From Microbotryomycetes sp. JL201 (taxonomy: Eukaryota; Basidiomycota; Microbotryomycetes): a DNA stretch of 64,000 nt. The DNA lies in NCBI GenBank assembly GCA_033819885.1, contig JAQYUZ010000005.1, positions 372,001-436,000 on the forward strand, read 5' to 3'. This document shows positions 33,136 through 43,688 of this stretch, one piece after another. The notes under the pieces are model-generated. The model saw only the letters and a list, made by a program, of their open reading frames with translations. It made no database searches and was not told where the DNA came from. Position 1 is the first letter of the stretch. Each line of letters opens with the position of its first letter. Both the position numbers and the translations under genes were made by a program.

Positions 33136-35159
33136 ATGGCGCCCGCGGCGTCCGGGAGCGCCCCAAAGGCGACAAAGCTGTCCGCGACCGAACAGAAACT
33201 GTTGAAGGCCGGTCTCGATGCGCCAAACGCAGTCAGTCTACCTTGCAAATGTCTTGGATCAATGCTGACCCCGTCTCTGTCGTCAGACAATCTCGCAAGA
33301 TGACTTGATCCGCGCCGCAGGCTTGTCGGCCAACCAAGCCACGCTGGACGCCATCAACAGCCTCTTGCGTAAGGTGAGGCATTTTGAACGTGAATTTGAG
33401 TGTATTAATTCCTGCTGACGCCTTGCGGCTGTGAATAGAACCTGGCCGCACTCATGAGGACTTCGTCTGGCGAGATCGAGTTTAAATTCATGACAAAGAC
33501 AGAGGCAAAGGCGTAAGTCGAATGCACCGTCTCAAATCTCCGCCAATGTGCTCAACAACGTCTGTACAGCATGGGATCGATGGACGCAGAGGAAAAGGTC
33601 GTCTACGACCACATCAAAGAGGCCGGCAACAGTGGTCAGTTGTGGCACAAGCTCGCTCGGCTGGGTAATGATGATCTGACGGAAGTTTGATGCGGACACA
33701 GGCATCTGGACAAAGACGCTTGCGAGCAAAACGAACTTGCCGCGCACTGTCATAACAAAAGTGCTCAAGACCCTCGAAAACAGAAAGACGATTAAGCCCG
33801 TAAAGTCTGTCAAGGTTCGTGCCATTCCACAGTGGACTTTGATCTGACACAGCTGACATAACCGGCATGCGATGGAAAACAGACGCCGACGCGCAAAATC
33901 TACATGCTGGCCAATCTGACTCCGTCAGTCGAGCTGACGGGCGGTCCTTGGTTCACTGACAACGAGCTCGACAACGAGTTTGTCGACATGCTATACAAGC
34001 TCTGCATCAGGTTTATCGAGGGAAAGGTTAGTCCTTTCTGATCCTCATGACTATGCTGAGCAAAGGGCTAAATCTGCGACGACCCGGCCCCAATCAGTCG
34101 TACCCGAGAAGGAAGGACAAAGTCAAGGGCGAAGCTTCGCAGCCTCAGTTCTTGCCTGTCGCCGCCGTTCAGTACTTGCCAACCGTCAACGATGTTTGCG
34201 AGTTCATTTTGAGCAGCAAAGTGGCTGTCGAAGTCGACTTGCAACCCGAGCACGTCGAGAGCTTGCTCGAACTGCTAGTATTCGACGGCAAAGTTGAACG
34301 ACTTTACGTCAACAAGGAGCGAGCCACAAGCGGCCACTTTGGCAAAGCGAAAAAGGAAAAGAAACCAATGAGCGACAGCGAGACTGAGAGGGATGAACCA
34401 GCGCCACGAGGCAAAAAGCGCAAAGCTGGTACGGCGAAGGTCAACGGCACCAAACGCGGCGCGAAAAAGCAGAAAACTTCAAGCTCGAAATCAAAATCGA
34501 GGTTGCGGGACGACAGCGATGATGATCAATCGAGCGAGAGCGACCAGAGCTTTGATTCGGACGAGGAAGCGCCGACAAAAGCTAGAGTCAAAGATGAAGA
34601 CGATGACGACGATGACAACGACTCTCCGAGGAAGCGGACCAAGAAGCGTAGAAAGGACCGTTCAAAAAAGACGCGCGTCAAGAACGAATCGGACGAATCA
34701 GAAATGGACAGCGAAGTGAGCGACTCTGACGATGAAGAAATGGCGCGGAAACCGAGAGTCAAAGTCGAACTGGGCAGCCAGTACTCGAGCACTGAGCCCT
34801 TCTACCAAGTATACCGCTCCTTGCGACCTTACAAACCCTTGATCGGCTGGTTAGACATGCCATGCGGTCACTGTCCGTCAGAGGCATTCTGTTGGGAACC
34901 GATGCAGTCGAACTTTTCGCTCGGCACATCGGCTGCTGGACCGTCCTCGGCTCGTCACCCAAGCGGACTCAAAGCGCTTCCCAAGGTCGGCATCGGAATC
35001 GATGATGGCATGCAAGGTGTCGGCATGCTCGGAGGCGTTGGAGCTGCCATAGGAGTGTCCAACGAGAAGTGGGGACAGCCAAAAGGTGGAGACGCGCTCA
35101 CGGTCGCGCCAGTCAACCCTATCGATTGCCGTTACTTTAAAGAATGGTTAGACTTCTGA
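33136..35159 (+). CDS. RPC34: RNA polymerase III subunit RPC34/RPC6 (POLR3F)
   Basis: Tandem winged-helix subunit of RNA polymerase III that opens promoters with TFIIIB, nuclear. The start MAPAASGSAPKATKLSATEQ joins by a short intron to TISQDDLIRAAGLSANQATL. The second winged helix is DAEEKVVYDHIKEAGNSGIW with TKTLASKTNLPRTVITKVLK, and the third is RKIYMLANLTPSVELTGGPW with ELDNEFVDMLYKLC and DVCEFILSSKV. Between about residues 255 and 390 is a long insert of alternating acidic and Lys/Arg runs, much longer than in yeast or human. The family resumes at STEPFYQVYRSL. The C-terminus has the cysteine set PCGHCPSEAFC and PIDCRYFKEWLDF, which in human POLR3F is described as binding an iron-sulfur cluster. 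An upstream in-frame ATG at 33100 is also possible. Confidence 0.94.
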
Positions 35160-35552
35160 TCAGAGCATGCAATGCTTGTTACGAGAATACATTTGACGAT
35201 CCATTGATGCACATCTGTGCACTATCGAACACGACGTTCGCGGCGAAAACTCTTCTAATCTAATCAGATGCGCTCAATGTGCCGGCCCGTCACCCGAAAA
35301 TCCGGGGGCTAGAGCAGTGATTGGTTCCCTGTCAAAGCAAGCACAAGGTGCTCAACCATGTCGCAGCATGCGTGAGCCTGCGCTCGGGATAAAGCGGAAT
35401 GCAAAAACGCTCGTTTGGTGGCGAAAAGGGGCGTTGCTGCGGGCGCTCTCTCGTGAGCGCCAGAAGTGCACGTTTGTCGGCGGTTTCGTTTTTCTCGTCC
35501 TCTTCTCTACCACTTCCCGAAGAAATTTGAGCACTCTTACGCGAAGGAAAAG
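35160..35552. promoter_or_regulatory. Intergenic region before the siderophore-type transporter
   Basis: About 390 bp between the RPC34 stop and the transporter ATG. Apart from one GGATAA hexamer, nothing specific is seen. Confidence 0.45.
35387..35392 (+). promoter_or_regulatory. GGATAA, possible iron-GATA factor site
   Basis: A (G/T)GATAA-type hexamer about 160 bp upstream of the siderophore-type transporter ATG. Fungal iron repressors of the Urbs1/SreA family bind GATA sequences of this kind. One hexamer is expected often by chance, so support is weak. Confidence 0.2.
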
Positions 35553-38223
35553 ATGGCATCCCGTCTGAGGCCGTCCATGCCTGTCGTGGGTCATGCAAGT
35601 GCCGCTAGCTCCATCTCATCTGCAGATGAGAAAACGCCTTCGGACGTCGAGCAACAGCAGCAGCAGATCGTTACAGATGATCAGCTCGATGGTGTCTCCA
35701 GGATTGAAGCACTTTGTGAGTTGCCGGTGCTGTGCTGGGCAACGAAGATCCACACGCGGAAACTGAACAATCCGGTAGATCTCGTAGTTGGAAACGGTTG
35801 GAAACTATGGTCATTATTCGGATCCCTTGGCCTCTTTTGCTATGCACTATCGCTGTGCACCAACACGACCTACGTCTACTTGCAGTTTGCCACGTCATCG
35901 TTCTCTGCTCACAGCTTGTTGGGCTCAATCTCGACGGCAACAAGTATCATGAAGGGTGTCGGCCAGCCATTCGTGAGCATTTCTCTAAATCGCGTACAGC
36001 CATGTCACTTATCACGCTCTTTGTGTCTATAGATGGCCAAAGTGAGCAGCCTCACTAGTACTGGCCTGATCACGCAAGCACACTGAAATCCCTTTTACAG
36101 CTTGCCGATGTCACCTCTCGACCTATCGCTTACCTTTTCAGTATTTCATGTTACGTTCTGGGTTTTGCAATCATGGCGGGTTCTAGTTCAGTCCGGGTGA
36201 GCAGTCCTTGACGATCGAAAGCTCAGCTTCCATCGCCGCTGACCCTGTGCTTCGGTGAATAGGCCGTTGCAGCCGGAGAGGTAATCTACACGATTGGAAG
36301 TACTGGCGTCGAGCTACTCAACATGGTCTTGGCCGCCGATCTCACGCCATTGGTGAGATTTTGAGTCTTCTCACACTGTGCTCGCACTCAGTTAATCGCG
36401 CTCCTAGCAATGGCGAGGCGTGATTCAAGGCTTGATGGCATGTAAGAATCTCTGTTGCTGTCGACTTCCTGCGCCTGCTGATGTGGCGAACCTCTCTAGC
36501 CCCGTACATTGTAAGCGTCTCTTGCCCTGCACTTGCGAAGGGACTATTCTGACTTCGGCGACAGGTGAACGCGTTCATCAGCGGATATGTTACCCAGGGA
36601 GTCGGCGAGTCAGGCTGGCGTTGGGTGAGCCTTAATCTAGCTAATCCAGAAGTGCTGCTGACGCCGAATCATGCGCACAGGGCTATGAAATGGTTAGGAA
36701 TCGTCGTCACACCCCTCGCTGTCGTAGAGCTTACGCCGTCTTCGCACAGTTCTGCATCATACTTCCTGTCACTATTGCGCCAATGCTCGTCATCTTGTTC
36801 TGGGCTGACATCAAAGCAACGCGGCTTGGCAAGGTCAGCGTTCAACTGTCGTTCAAGATTCAGCTTGGAGCTGACGATCGCTGCAAAGGTCACCGTTTCG
36901 CGCAGTCAACAAAGCGAGCGAGCACAGTCCACCATCTCGTACAATCCTGCGTATACTACTTCAACCGCATCGATGGCTTTGGCTTGCTTTTGCTTGGCGC
37001 GGCCTGGGCTTTGATCCTGCTGCCTTTCACGTTGTCGAGTGGGGCTGAAGGGGGTTGGAGTAATGGTACGTGCTAATGTTCTGTTTCTGCTATGTCACCG
37101 TCCCCCGCCTGAATTTCGAGCATGCAGCTTCAATGATCGCGATGGAGACCGTGGGCTGGGTCCTCCTGATCGCATTCGGGTTTGTAAGTGACGCAGCAGA
37201 CTGAAATTGATCAATCCAGCTCACATCATTGCACCACAGTGGGAGAGATACGGAAGCAGATACCCTATGTGCCCAGCTCGGGTGTACAACCGCACTTTCA
37301 TCTGTTGTCTCGTCATCGACGTTCTGTACTTGCTTTCGGGAATGATGGGCTTGACTTTCTACTCGTCATGGGTCTACGCAATCAAAGATTGGCCTTTACG
37401 CGAATACAACTGGTTCCTCAACACCCTCGGAGTGTCACTCTGTTTGTTCGGCATCGTCGCTGGCGTCCTCATGCGGTACACGCATCGATACAAATGGCTG
37501 CAGCTTTTCGGACTTTGTGTACGAGCCATGTGAGTCAATCACTTCGTGAGTGATCCTGCGCGGCGCTGAATGTTTTCAACTTCCAGAGCAATGGGCTTGA
37601 CATTCTGGGCAGTAGGAGAAAACGCAACCGATGTTGCGCTCGTATGGAGCCAAATTCTGATCGGAATCGGCGGCGGCTTCTCGGTTGTTGGCAGCCAAGT
37701 TGCTTCTCAGGCGTCGGTTCCACATCACGACCTTGCGACAGTCATTTCTCTGCTCGCCCTCTGGTCTCAGCTTGGTTCAGCCGTCGGAAGCGCAATCGGT
37801 GAGCTTACATTTGAACGAATAGCTGAACATGACTGGAAAAACATTACGTGCCACAGCAACATCAATCTGGACGAACAAACTTCCAGGTCGACTGCAAAAG
37901 CATCTGGGCGGCATCCTCCCTGATGCAGAAATCGCTCAGATCTTCGGATCTATCACTTTGGCTCGCACTTTGCCAGTCGATGTGCGCGCTCTTGCGATCA
38001 AAGCCTACGATGAGGTCGTGTACTATTTGTACTTGCCGGCTCTGATTTTGGCCATCGTACCCATCGCTGCTGGTTTGGCGACAGTCAGTCGAACGTGGGG
38101 CGCAGTGTCTTTTTCGTCAATGCTCATCATCATTCTGTACAGACTAATTTTTACCTAGGCAAGCAGACGAATGCCGTCGAGTCCAAAGAAATTCAGGTTC
38201 ACGACGACAAGGATTTGAACTAA
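35553..38223 (+). CDS. MFS transporter, siderophore-iron (SIT/ARN) type
   Basis: Proton-coupled uptake carrier of the major facilitator superfamily, most like fungal siderophore-iron transporters. A soluble N-terminus (MASRLRPSMPVVGHASAASS, with a glutamine run) precedes WSLFGSLGLFCYALSLCTNT and TTYVYLQFATSSFSAHSLLG, and STATSIMKGVGQPFMAKLAD and RPIAYLFSISCYVLGFAIMA follow, matching the family's loop 2-3 region. ADLTPLQWRGVIQGLMASPY and the GWRWG block are typical of SIT carriers. Membrane segments continue to about 38.1 kb, giving the expected 13-14 helices over many small exons. The last exon gives KQTNAVESKEIQVHDDKDLN; NAVE near the C-terminus is common in this subfamily. The splice into the last exon near 38.09-38.16 kb is uncertain. 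The siderophore substrate is unknown. Confidence 0.88.
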
Positions 38224-38353
38224 AGACAATCAGAAGCTCAGAAAATAGATTCGCCCGCGTTCTGCATGACAATAAGACACGTACTGTTTTACGTCAGGTT
38301 CACTACGCGGCTTTTTCGCGCCGACTTGTGCTGCCAGACCGGCCGCGGCTGGC

Positions 38354-38381
38354 ACCGGTTCGAAGACCGGTTCGAAGACCG
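38354..38381. repeat. Short tandem duplication (12-nt unit)
   Basis: Two perfect copies of accggttcgaag plus a third partial copy. The sequence is palindrome-rich and recalls a tRNA T-loop (GGTTCGA), but no tRNA fold surrounds it. Confidence 0.7.
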
Positions 38382-38566
38382 CTTCTGTAGCGAGCTGCAT
38401 TAGAGCCACGCTCGAAGCCATTACAACTGTATTGGACCGAGTCCTTACGAGGATCTACGCAATAATGTGATCTTGTCAGGCCATTTCGGCTTGATTCAGC
38501 CAAGCTGACTGGCCGTCTTGCCGCTTTCGGAAGTTGAGACGTGAAACCTTTCGACAATGGCCTATG

Positions 38567-39129
38567 GACGAGTCAGGCAGGTCATTACCGACTGATCAGA
38601 AATGGCGTAACGATAGTCCCCGTTCTTATGCGCAACCGACTTCCGTTCTGAGTGCGCAGACGAAGGAAGGGTGGACAAGCAATGTCTTGCCGGACTCGTG
38701 GCGCACGGCACCACGCGAAGGCAAAGCGAGTGCGCTATCCTAGTTCTTGTGTTTCCACCATCTCTTTCTAGGCTCACAGTCACATCCTCCTGCTGCCTGC
38801 AAGAGCAGGTTGACCAGTGTTGTGTGCATGTGCGTGATTTGGCTCAAAACTTGCTCCGGGGTCAACTGACGTTTCCGCCGGACACTCGGGCTGCAGCTCG
38901 ACCTGCTGGCGGGCGAGATCGAGGTTTTTGCACTCTCGTACGCAAGGTCTGTACTCAAGCTTCGAGGTCAGTTGTGGAAGCAATCAGGCTTCAGTCCTTC
39001 GCTGACGACCGAAGTGTTGCGCAGGCCAGGCGCCAATCTACCTTTCGTCAAGCACTCGAGGTGCTTTCTCAGGCTGGGCCTGAGCTATCGATGTTAGCCA
39101 ATTATTGTTCTGAAAGTGCTCAATGCTGA
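38567..39129 (+). other. Possible small multi-exon gene, unidentified
   Basis: This 900-bp gap between the transporter and the serine-rich gene has exon-like pieces. On the plus strand, an ATG at about 38567 opens MDESGRSLPTDQKWRNDSPR with KEGWTSNVLPDSWRTAPREG, followed by a GT...AG pair. Further on, LDLLAGEIEVFALSYARSVL reads like a helix in another frame, bounded by splice-like signals. The phases do not join cleanly and no family is recognised. On the minus strand, frames such as EQVLSQITHMHTTLVNLLLQ and an alanine-rich piece near 38.3 kb are alternatives. The orientation is unsettled. Confidence 0.22.
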
Positions 39130-39152
39130 CGAAACAAGTGCAGATCACCGGT

Positions 39153-42100
39153 ATGGGTCAAACCCAGTCTTGCCCTTCGTCCCCGCTCGCCGCACGCGAG
39201 CACAAGCTCTCTTCGAGCTTGCGCGAAAATGCTTTGGTAGACGCAAAGGCTTTCAAGAAGAGGAGGAGCAAATCGTCCTCCCTCAACTTTCCTTCCTCAT
39301 CGCAGCGCGGCAGCTGGCCACCGCGTCGAGCAGATTCGCTTGCTCCCAGATACGGCGATGAGCAAACATCGAGGGCTCGGCTTGCTGCGGAGGAGAAATT
39401 GTCAGGTCGTGGACAAAGGGGAGACACGCCGTCGTCCTTCGGCAGCATTGCAAAGTCGCCAATCTGGGGCAAGAACGAGAACGAAAGCTCTCCCGAGCTC
39501 GACGGCCTCGGCGTCAGGGTCGGCGGCCAAAAGCTCAGTCGCATGCGAGTCAAGCGCACCGCTAGCGGCAAGCCAGACCTTCTCGCGTCCCCGCCAACAC
39601 CTATCAATGTCCCGTCTCTGTTTGTCACAGTGCAAGACATTGGCAACGAATCGACTTATCAGCCTATTGTTGCCGAGCCTTCAGATAACGGCAGGGAGCA
39701 TCCGGCGACGCTGTCTGTCCCTGTGCAGCAACATCAGAATGCGACAAACAGTCCCAAGTCGCACTGGTCAGAGTCCTCGGTCGGATGTCCCACGCCACCT
39801 GAACCTCTGCACTCGTTCCGAGATTCTCTCAACCTGGCGCTCAATTCAAAGAGGTTCTCATCAGGCAGTACAAACCGACTGTCTGCAATAATCAACGCCG
39901 GCCAAGACTCGGAAGAATCGTCTATATGGCGGAATCCGTCGCGCGACCTCTCGGCGTCCAGACGCAAGCACAAAAATTCGAAAAAGCGAGGACCGATTGT
40001 CGTTGTTGGTGCGGAGCGGATGGGCAGCGGTCGCTACAGCATGATGAAAGCTGCCGCAGCTCAATCGGCGTCGAATCGCAAAGCAAACTTGCATGGTGTT
40101 CGAGGAGTTGAGGAAGACATCGCTACGGCTGCAAATGTGCAAAGCTCGAGCCGTCCTGTCGTGACAAGTCAAATCCCACTGATTTCGCCGACTAGAAACC
40201 CGACAGACGAGCAAGCGTGTACTTCGTCTCCGAAACGGCAATCGTCGGCCGAAGAACTGTTGACATTTATCGCTGCATCGCCCGATCTGACTTGTGCGGA
40301 CCCGAACGCTCCGCTGTTCGAGACTCAAGCTGCGCCGAAGAAGAGCATTAGCCGGTTGCCGGAAGGTCATCCTGGCAACCATCATTCAAGGTTCCGCCGG
40401 CTGAAACAAATGCAAGCTTCCGAGATGTTGTCTGATGCTAATCAGCCAAAGTCAGACGAGCACGAACTAACGACATTACGACGAGATTCGAGCCAGAGCC
40501 GGCGAAGCAGCATTTCTTCGACAGCCGTGAGGCGCAAGCTTTCCAACATTCGGCTGTCGATATGCGGCGCAGACACCGAGAATGATGGTGAAGCTGACGT
40601 CCCTGAAGCTAGGCGAGGCTCATCAGCGTCTTGGGCCACGTCAAGGAGTAGAACAAACTCTGCCGAGCTTACCGCGACTCCCCGCCGCAAAACGTCAACG
40701 GGTTCGTTGAGGCATTCTTCAACTTTGCCAATCGCTCACGGTCGCGGCTCTGTTGGTTCGGTCACGATGCCTTTCATCGGACCCACTGCCCCCCTGCGGC
40801 CTCGTCCGGTCTCGACGACTTCGAGAATGTCGTTTCCTCAATCAGTCACAGGTACATCTGATGCGGCCGAGACGCCCAAGCGCGAGCTCAGAAGAAGCAG
40901 CAATGCGACATCGTACTTTGGCAAGCAGGACTTGCCCACGACTCCCGACTCGCTGCCGTCGCCGCCACCTTTGCCGATGTTGCCTGCAGCCGGCGAGATA
41001 AATTGGGCATCTTACTCGCTCACCAGTCTCGTCTGTCCGGTGACGAGTCCTGGTGCCTCGACAGAGTCGAGGTCAAGCTACATCGCACCAGAGACGGTGG
41101 ACGCATTCCCGATGCCTCCTGCCAATCGTCTCCAAGCGATTGCTCCGGCGCCTTTGATCCTTGTTCGAGACGAAGACAGGCCGTCGTCTCGTCCGGCTTC
41201 GTTTCCGTCAGACGCTTCAACGCCGAGTTCTGCCGCCTCGTCTGTCGACACCGCGACGTCTCTAAGCCTCTCTGAAGGCTTGCTGCAGCGTCAGCAACAT
41301 GACACGGCGTCAGTGTACAACCTCATGCCGTTCATGAACACGCTTGAGCGTGATTCAAAATCCGGGCTGGGCGAGCCTGCCTCACCGGCTTTGTCATGTG
41401 GCGGACGTTCTTCAGCAGACGCTACCGTATGCAACGGACTCGGTCACCAGCACCCTAGTACTGGCTTTGTCGGCGCCTCTACGGAACCATCGGCCACGGC
41501 AACGAGCCCAGTTTCCACGACACGTCGACCGTCCACGGCTCGTCTCGAGAGTCCCGTCATCCATTTGTGGCCAGCCGAACCACTCCCTCGCGCGTCTGCC
41601 AACATTAGAGAATCCCGAGTACTGCAGTTTGCAGACTTCAAGCTCGATTTCGCGACGCCAAAACTTTCTACCAGTCGCCAAGGCCAAGTTCACGTCGCTC
41701 AGGATCTGCTCGACTGCGTTTCGCCAACCCAGGACGTTCTTGACGCACTCAACTTTGAAGACGACGAAGAGCTGGAGGCTGCCCGTCACCGGTTTCCGTC
41801 GAATGACTTGATTGCGCTGCCGTCGCCCAGCGTTGACTTGACCGGTCACGAAGACGACATGAAGATGGTCCTCGTCTCGTTGGAAACCGAGCAAGATGTT
41901 CAAGGTGGTGTTCCATGTGCCATGTACGATTACAATTCCAGGCGACATCACTCAACGACGGCGCTGCCGAGTCCGCCGCCACTCGTCAACGTTCCGACCA
42001 CGGCACTTAGACGAGACACTCATCCGATCTGGGTTCCTCCTTCGTTGCGCAAGGATGAGCAGAATGGCTTTGATATTGGCGACGGCTTGAGACTTGATAC

Positions 42101-42173
42101 ATCTGACAAGAGGGGGTTTGACAGAATGGACGTGACGGACTGGCTCGAAAGGTTGCATAACAGCAAAGTGTAG
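39153..42173 (+). CDS. Serine-rich disordered protein, possible N-myristoylation
   Basis: A single uninterrupted frame of about 1,000 residues, no family recognised. It is rich in Ser, Thr, Pro and Arg with no long hydrophobic segment, so it is probably mostly disordered and phosphorylated. If translation starts at 39153 the N-terminus is MGQTQSCPSSP: Gly2 with Ser6 fits the N-myristoylation pattern, and Cys7 could be palmitoylated. An in-frame ATG ten codons upstream (39123) would hide it, but an intron-like acceptor (aacaagtgcag) lies between the two. Basic clusters (KKRRSKSS) and proline runs (PSPPPLPMLP, ALPSPPPL) could bind SH3-type partners. Near the C-terminus, LQFADFKLDFATPKL and DVLDALNFEDDEELEAARHR are more ordered-looking. 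It ends DWLERLHNSKV. Possible roles are a membrane-anchored scaffold or cell-polarity factor, by composition only. Confidence 0.75.
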   Translation: MGQTQSCPSSPLAAREHKLSSSLRENALVDAKAFKKRRSKSSSLNFPSSSQRGSWPPRRADSLAPRYGDEQTSRARLAAEEKLSGRGQRGDTPSSFGSIAKSPIWGKNENESSPELDGLGVRVGGQKLSRMRVKRTASGKPDLLASPPTPINVPSLFVTVQDIGNESTYQPIVAEPSDNGREHPATLSVPVQQHQNATNSPKSHWSESSVGCPTPPEPLHSFRDSLNLALNSKRFSSGSTNRLSAIINAGQDSEESSIWRNPSRDLSASRRKHKNSKKRGPIVVVGAERMGSGRYSMMKAAAAQSASNRKANLHGVRGVEEDIATAANVQSSSRPVVTSQIPLISPTRNPTDEQACTSSPKRQSSAEELLTFIAASPDLTCADPNAPLFETQAAPKKSISRLPEGHPGNHHSRFRRLKQMQASEMLSDANQPKSDEHELTTLRRDSSQSRRSSISSTAVRRKLSNIRLSICGADTENDGEADVPEARRGSSASWATSRSRTNSAELTATPRRKTSTGSLRHSSTLPIAHGRGSVGSVTMPFIGPTAPLRPRPVSTTSRMSFPQSVTGTSDAAETPKRELRRSSNATSYFGKQDLPTTPDSLPSPPPLPMLPAAGEINWASYSLTSLVCPVTSPGASTESRSSYIAPETVDAFPMPPANRLQAIAPAPLILVRDEDRPSSRPASFPSDASTPSSAASSVDTATSLSLSEGLLQRQQHDTASVYNLMPFMNTLERDSKSGLGEPASPALSCGGRSSADATVCNGLGHQHPSTGFVGASTEPSATATSPVSTTRRPSTARLESPVIHLWPAEPLPRASANIRESRVLQFADFKLDFATPKLSTSRQGQVHVAQDLLDCVSPTQDVLDALNFEDDEELEAARHRFPSNDLIALPSPSVDLTGHEDDMKMVLVSLETEQDVQGGVPCAMYDYNSRRHHSTTALPSPPPLVNVPTTALRRDTHPIWVPPSLRKDEQNGFDIGDGLRLDTSDKRGFDRMDVTDWLERLHNSKV

Positions 42174-42354
42174 TTCTGAAAGTAATGTCAGCTTATCTTC
42201 GTGACTGTGAACATTTCTTCTTTTCGGTGTTTTTTAGGAGCGGCCCGAGCGAGCTGAGAGCGGACGTTCCTGACTTTTCTCTCAGCGGTACTTCATCGTG
42301 CCCTGAGCGAGCGGAGCGAATGCGAGCTGCAAGTGATCATACCCGCAAGACAAC

Positions 42355-43494
42355 ATGCACATCGGTCTGCGCATGTTCGTCGGAAAGCTAGGCGGGCGCA
42401 ACGCTCCGTTCGATTCAGTGTTGCCTTTCCGACTCGCACATAGCATAGCAACTCGATCGTCCTCGTCTTCGTCTAATTCGTGGGTACGTCGACAAGCTCG
42501 CGACCCGTTCGTCAAGCAGCGCAACCGTCCCCTACTGCAACAATCGCAACAACAGCGGTCTAGGGCCAAGAGGACGCGCGAAACAGGTTCAGATAGATTT
42601 ATAGAAGCACGGAATTCGGCGACTGAGCGGGCGGTATCGTCAAACGTGGCTGTGGCGCCGTCGTTCGTGGCAAGATCTGCGTTCAAGTTGATCGAACTGG
42701 ACGCCAAGTGCAGGTTATTCAAACGATATTCCAAGAGTTTGGGCTCGACAAGCCGGTCCACAGTCGCGCAGCGAGAGACGACGCCATCGCTTCCTCGAGT
42801 GATCGTCGACCTCGGTTGTGCGCCTGGCGGCTGGATACAAGCGGCACATTTTTTGCTTGAGAACCACAACCAATCGACAATTACACAATCTAATACGAAC
42901 GTCATCATCGGGGTCGACCTGCTCAATGTGGATGCCAGAGTCTTCAATGATTTGGAACCGACCTCGACGCGGGTCAACCTTGTTCAAGGAAACTTTCTGG
43001 ACAAAACAGTGCAGTTAAAAGTTGCCAGTCTAGCTCGATCAGCGTCCGAATCTGATCGAAACGAGCCAAACAATGGGAACCGAATGATTGATTTGGTCTT
43101 GTCGGACATGATGGCGAACATGTCGGGAAATCCGGTTCGTGACGCTCAACACTCGTACGACCTTTGTATGGCAGCTCTCAAATTCAGCATCGACACGTTG
43201 TCGTACTCGCCCGTACCGACAAAAGGCACCGTCAACTCGGATGCGGATTGGCTCAAACGACCTCGACTTGTCGTAAAACACTTTCAATCAGACTTGACTT
43301 TGTCGTTAAAGGCAGAATTGAGCAAATTTTTTGGAGCTGTTGCATGGGTAAAGCCATCTTCAAGCCGGGCAGAGTCTCGAGAGGGTTTTTTCGTGTGTTC
43401 TGAACTGCTGGATGAAGAAGCCAGAGAGGCCGACGATCGGCGTAAAGAGAACAGGCGAGCAGAGCACGAGAACGAGAACGATCTGTGGTTTTGA
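42355..43494 (+). CDS. MRM2: Mitochondrial rRNA 2'-O-methyltransferase MRM2 (FtsJ/RrmJ type)
   Basis: Methylates a uridine ribose in the peptidyl-transferase region of mitochondrial large-subunit rRNA. The N-terminal 80 residues are basic with little acid, like a mitochondrial targeting signal. The FtsJ core then follows: RSAFKLIELDAKCRLF (catalytic Lys), VIVDLGCAPGGWIQAA (SAM motif I), VIIGVDLLNVDA, DLVLSDMMANMSGN (catalytic Asp), RLVVKHFQSDLTLSLKAEL (catalytic Lys) and SSSRAESREGFFVCSEL (catalytic Glu), so the K-D-K-E set is complete. Single exon of 379 residues, with a charged tail ending ENENDLWF. The assignment to MRM2 rather than the cytosolic TRM7 or SPB1 rests on the targeting-like N-terminus, the SAFKL context and the lack of an SPB1 extension. 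Confidence 0.86.
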   Translation: MHIGLRMFVGKLGGRNAPFDSVLPFRLAHSIATRSSSSSSNSWVRRQARDPFVKQRNRPLLQQSQQQRSRAKRTRETGSDRFIEARNSATERAVSSNVAVAPSFVARSAFKLIELDAKCRLFKRYSKSLGSTSRSTVAQRETTPSLPRVIVDLGCAPGGWIQAAHFLLENHNQSTITQSNTNVIIGVDLLNVDARVFNDLEPTSTRVNLVQGNFLDKTVQLKVASLARSASESDRNEPNNGNRMIDLVLSDMMANMSGNPVRDAQHSYDLCMAALKFSIDTLSYSPVPTKGTVNSDADWLKRPRLVVKHFQSDLTLSLKAELSKFFGAVAWVKPSSSRAESREGFFVCSELLDEEAREADDRRKENRRAEHENENDLWF

Positions 43495-43688
43495 GTGAGT
43501 GTAAATAGGATGAGCCTTCAGCCGTGTTGTCAAATTTTATCGCGGAAAGCCAAATGCAATGCAAAGGGAGAATAGTCGTACAAGTCATGATATGTGCTGT
43601 GCAAGAAGAAAAGAGAAGAGATACGTGCTCCGAGCCACCGTTCACAAATCACAACAATGCACCGTGAAACGCGGAAATGTGGTGTACT

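Noticed and set aside
38354-38381. GGTTCGA-containing repeat as a tRNA T-arm
   Set aside because: No acceptor, D or anticodon stems can be drawn around it, and the motif is a simple 12-nt duplication.
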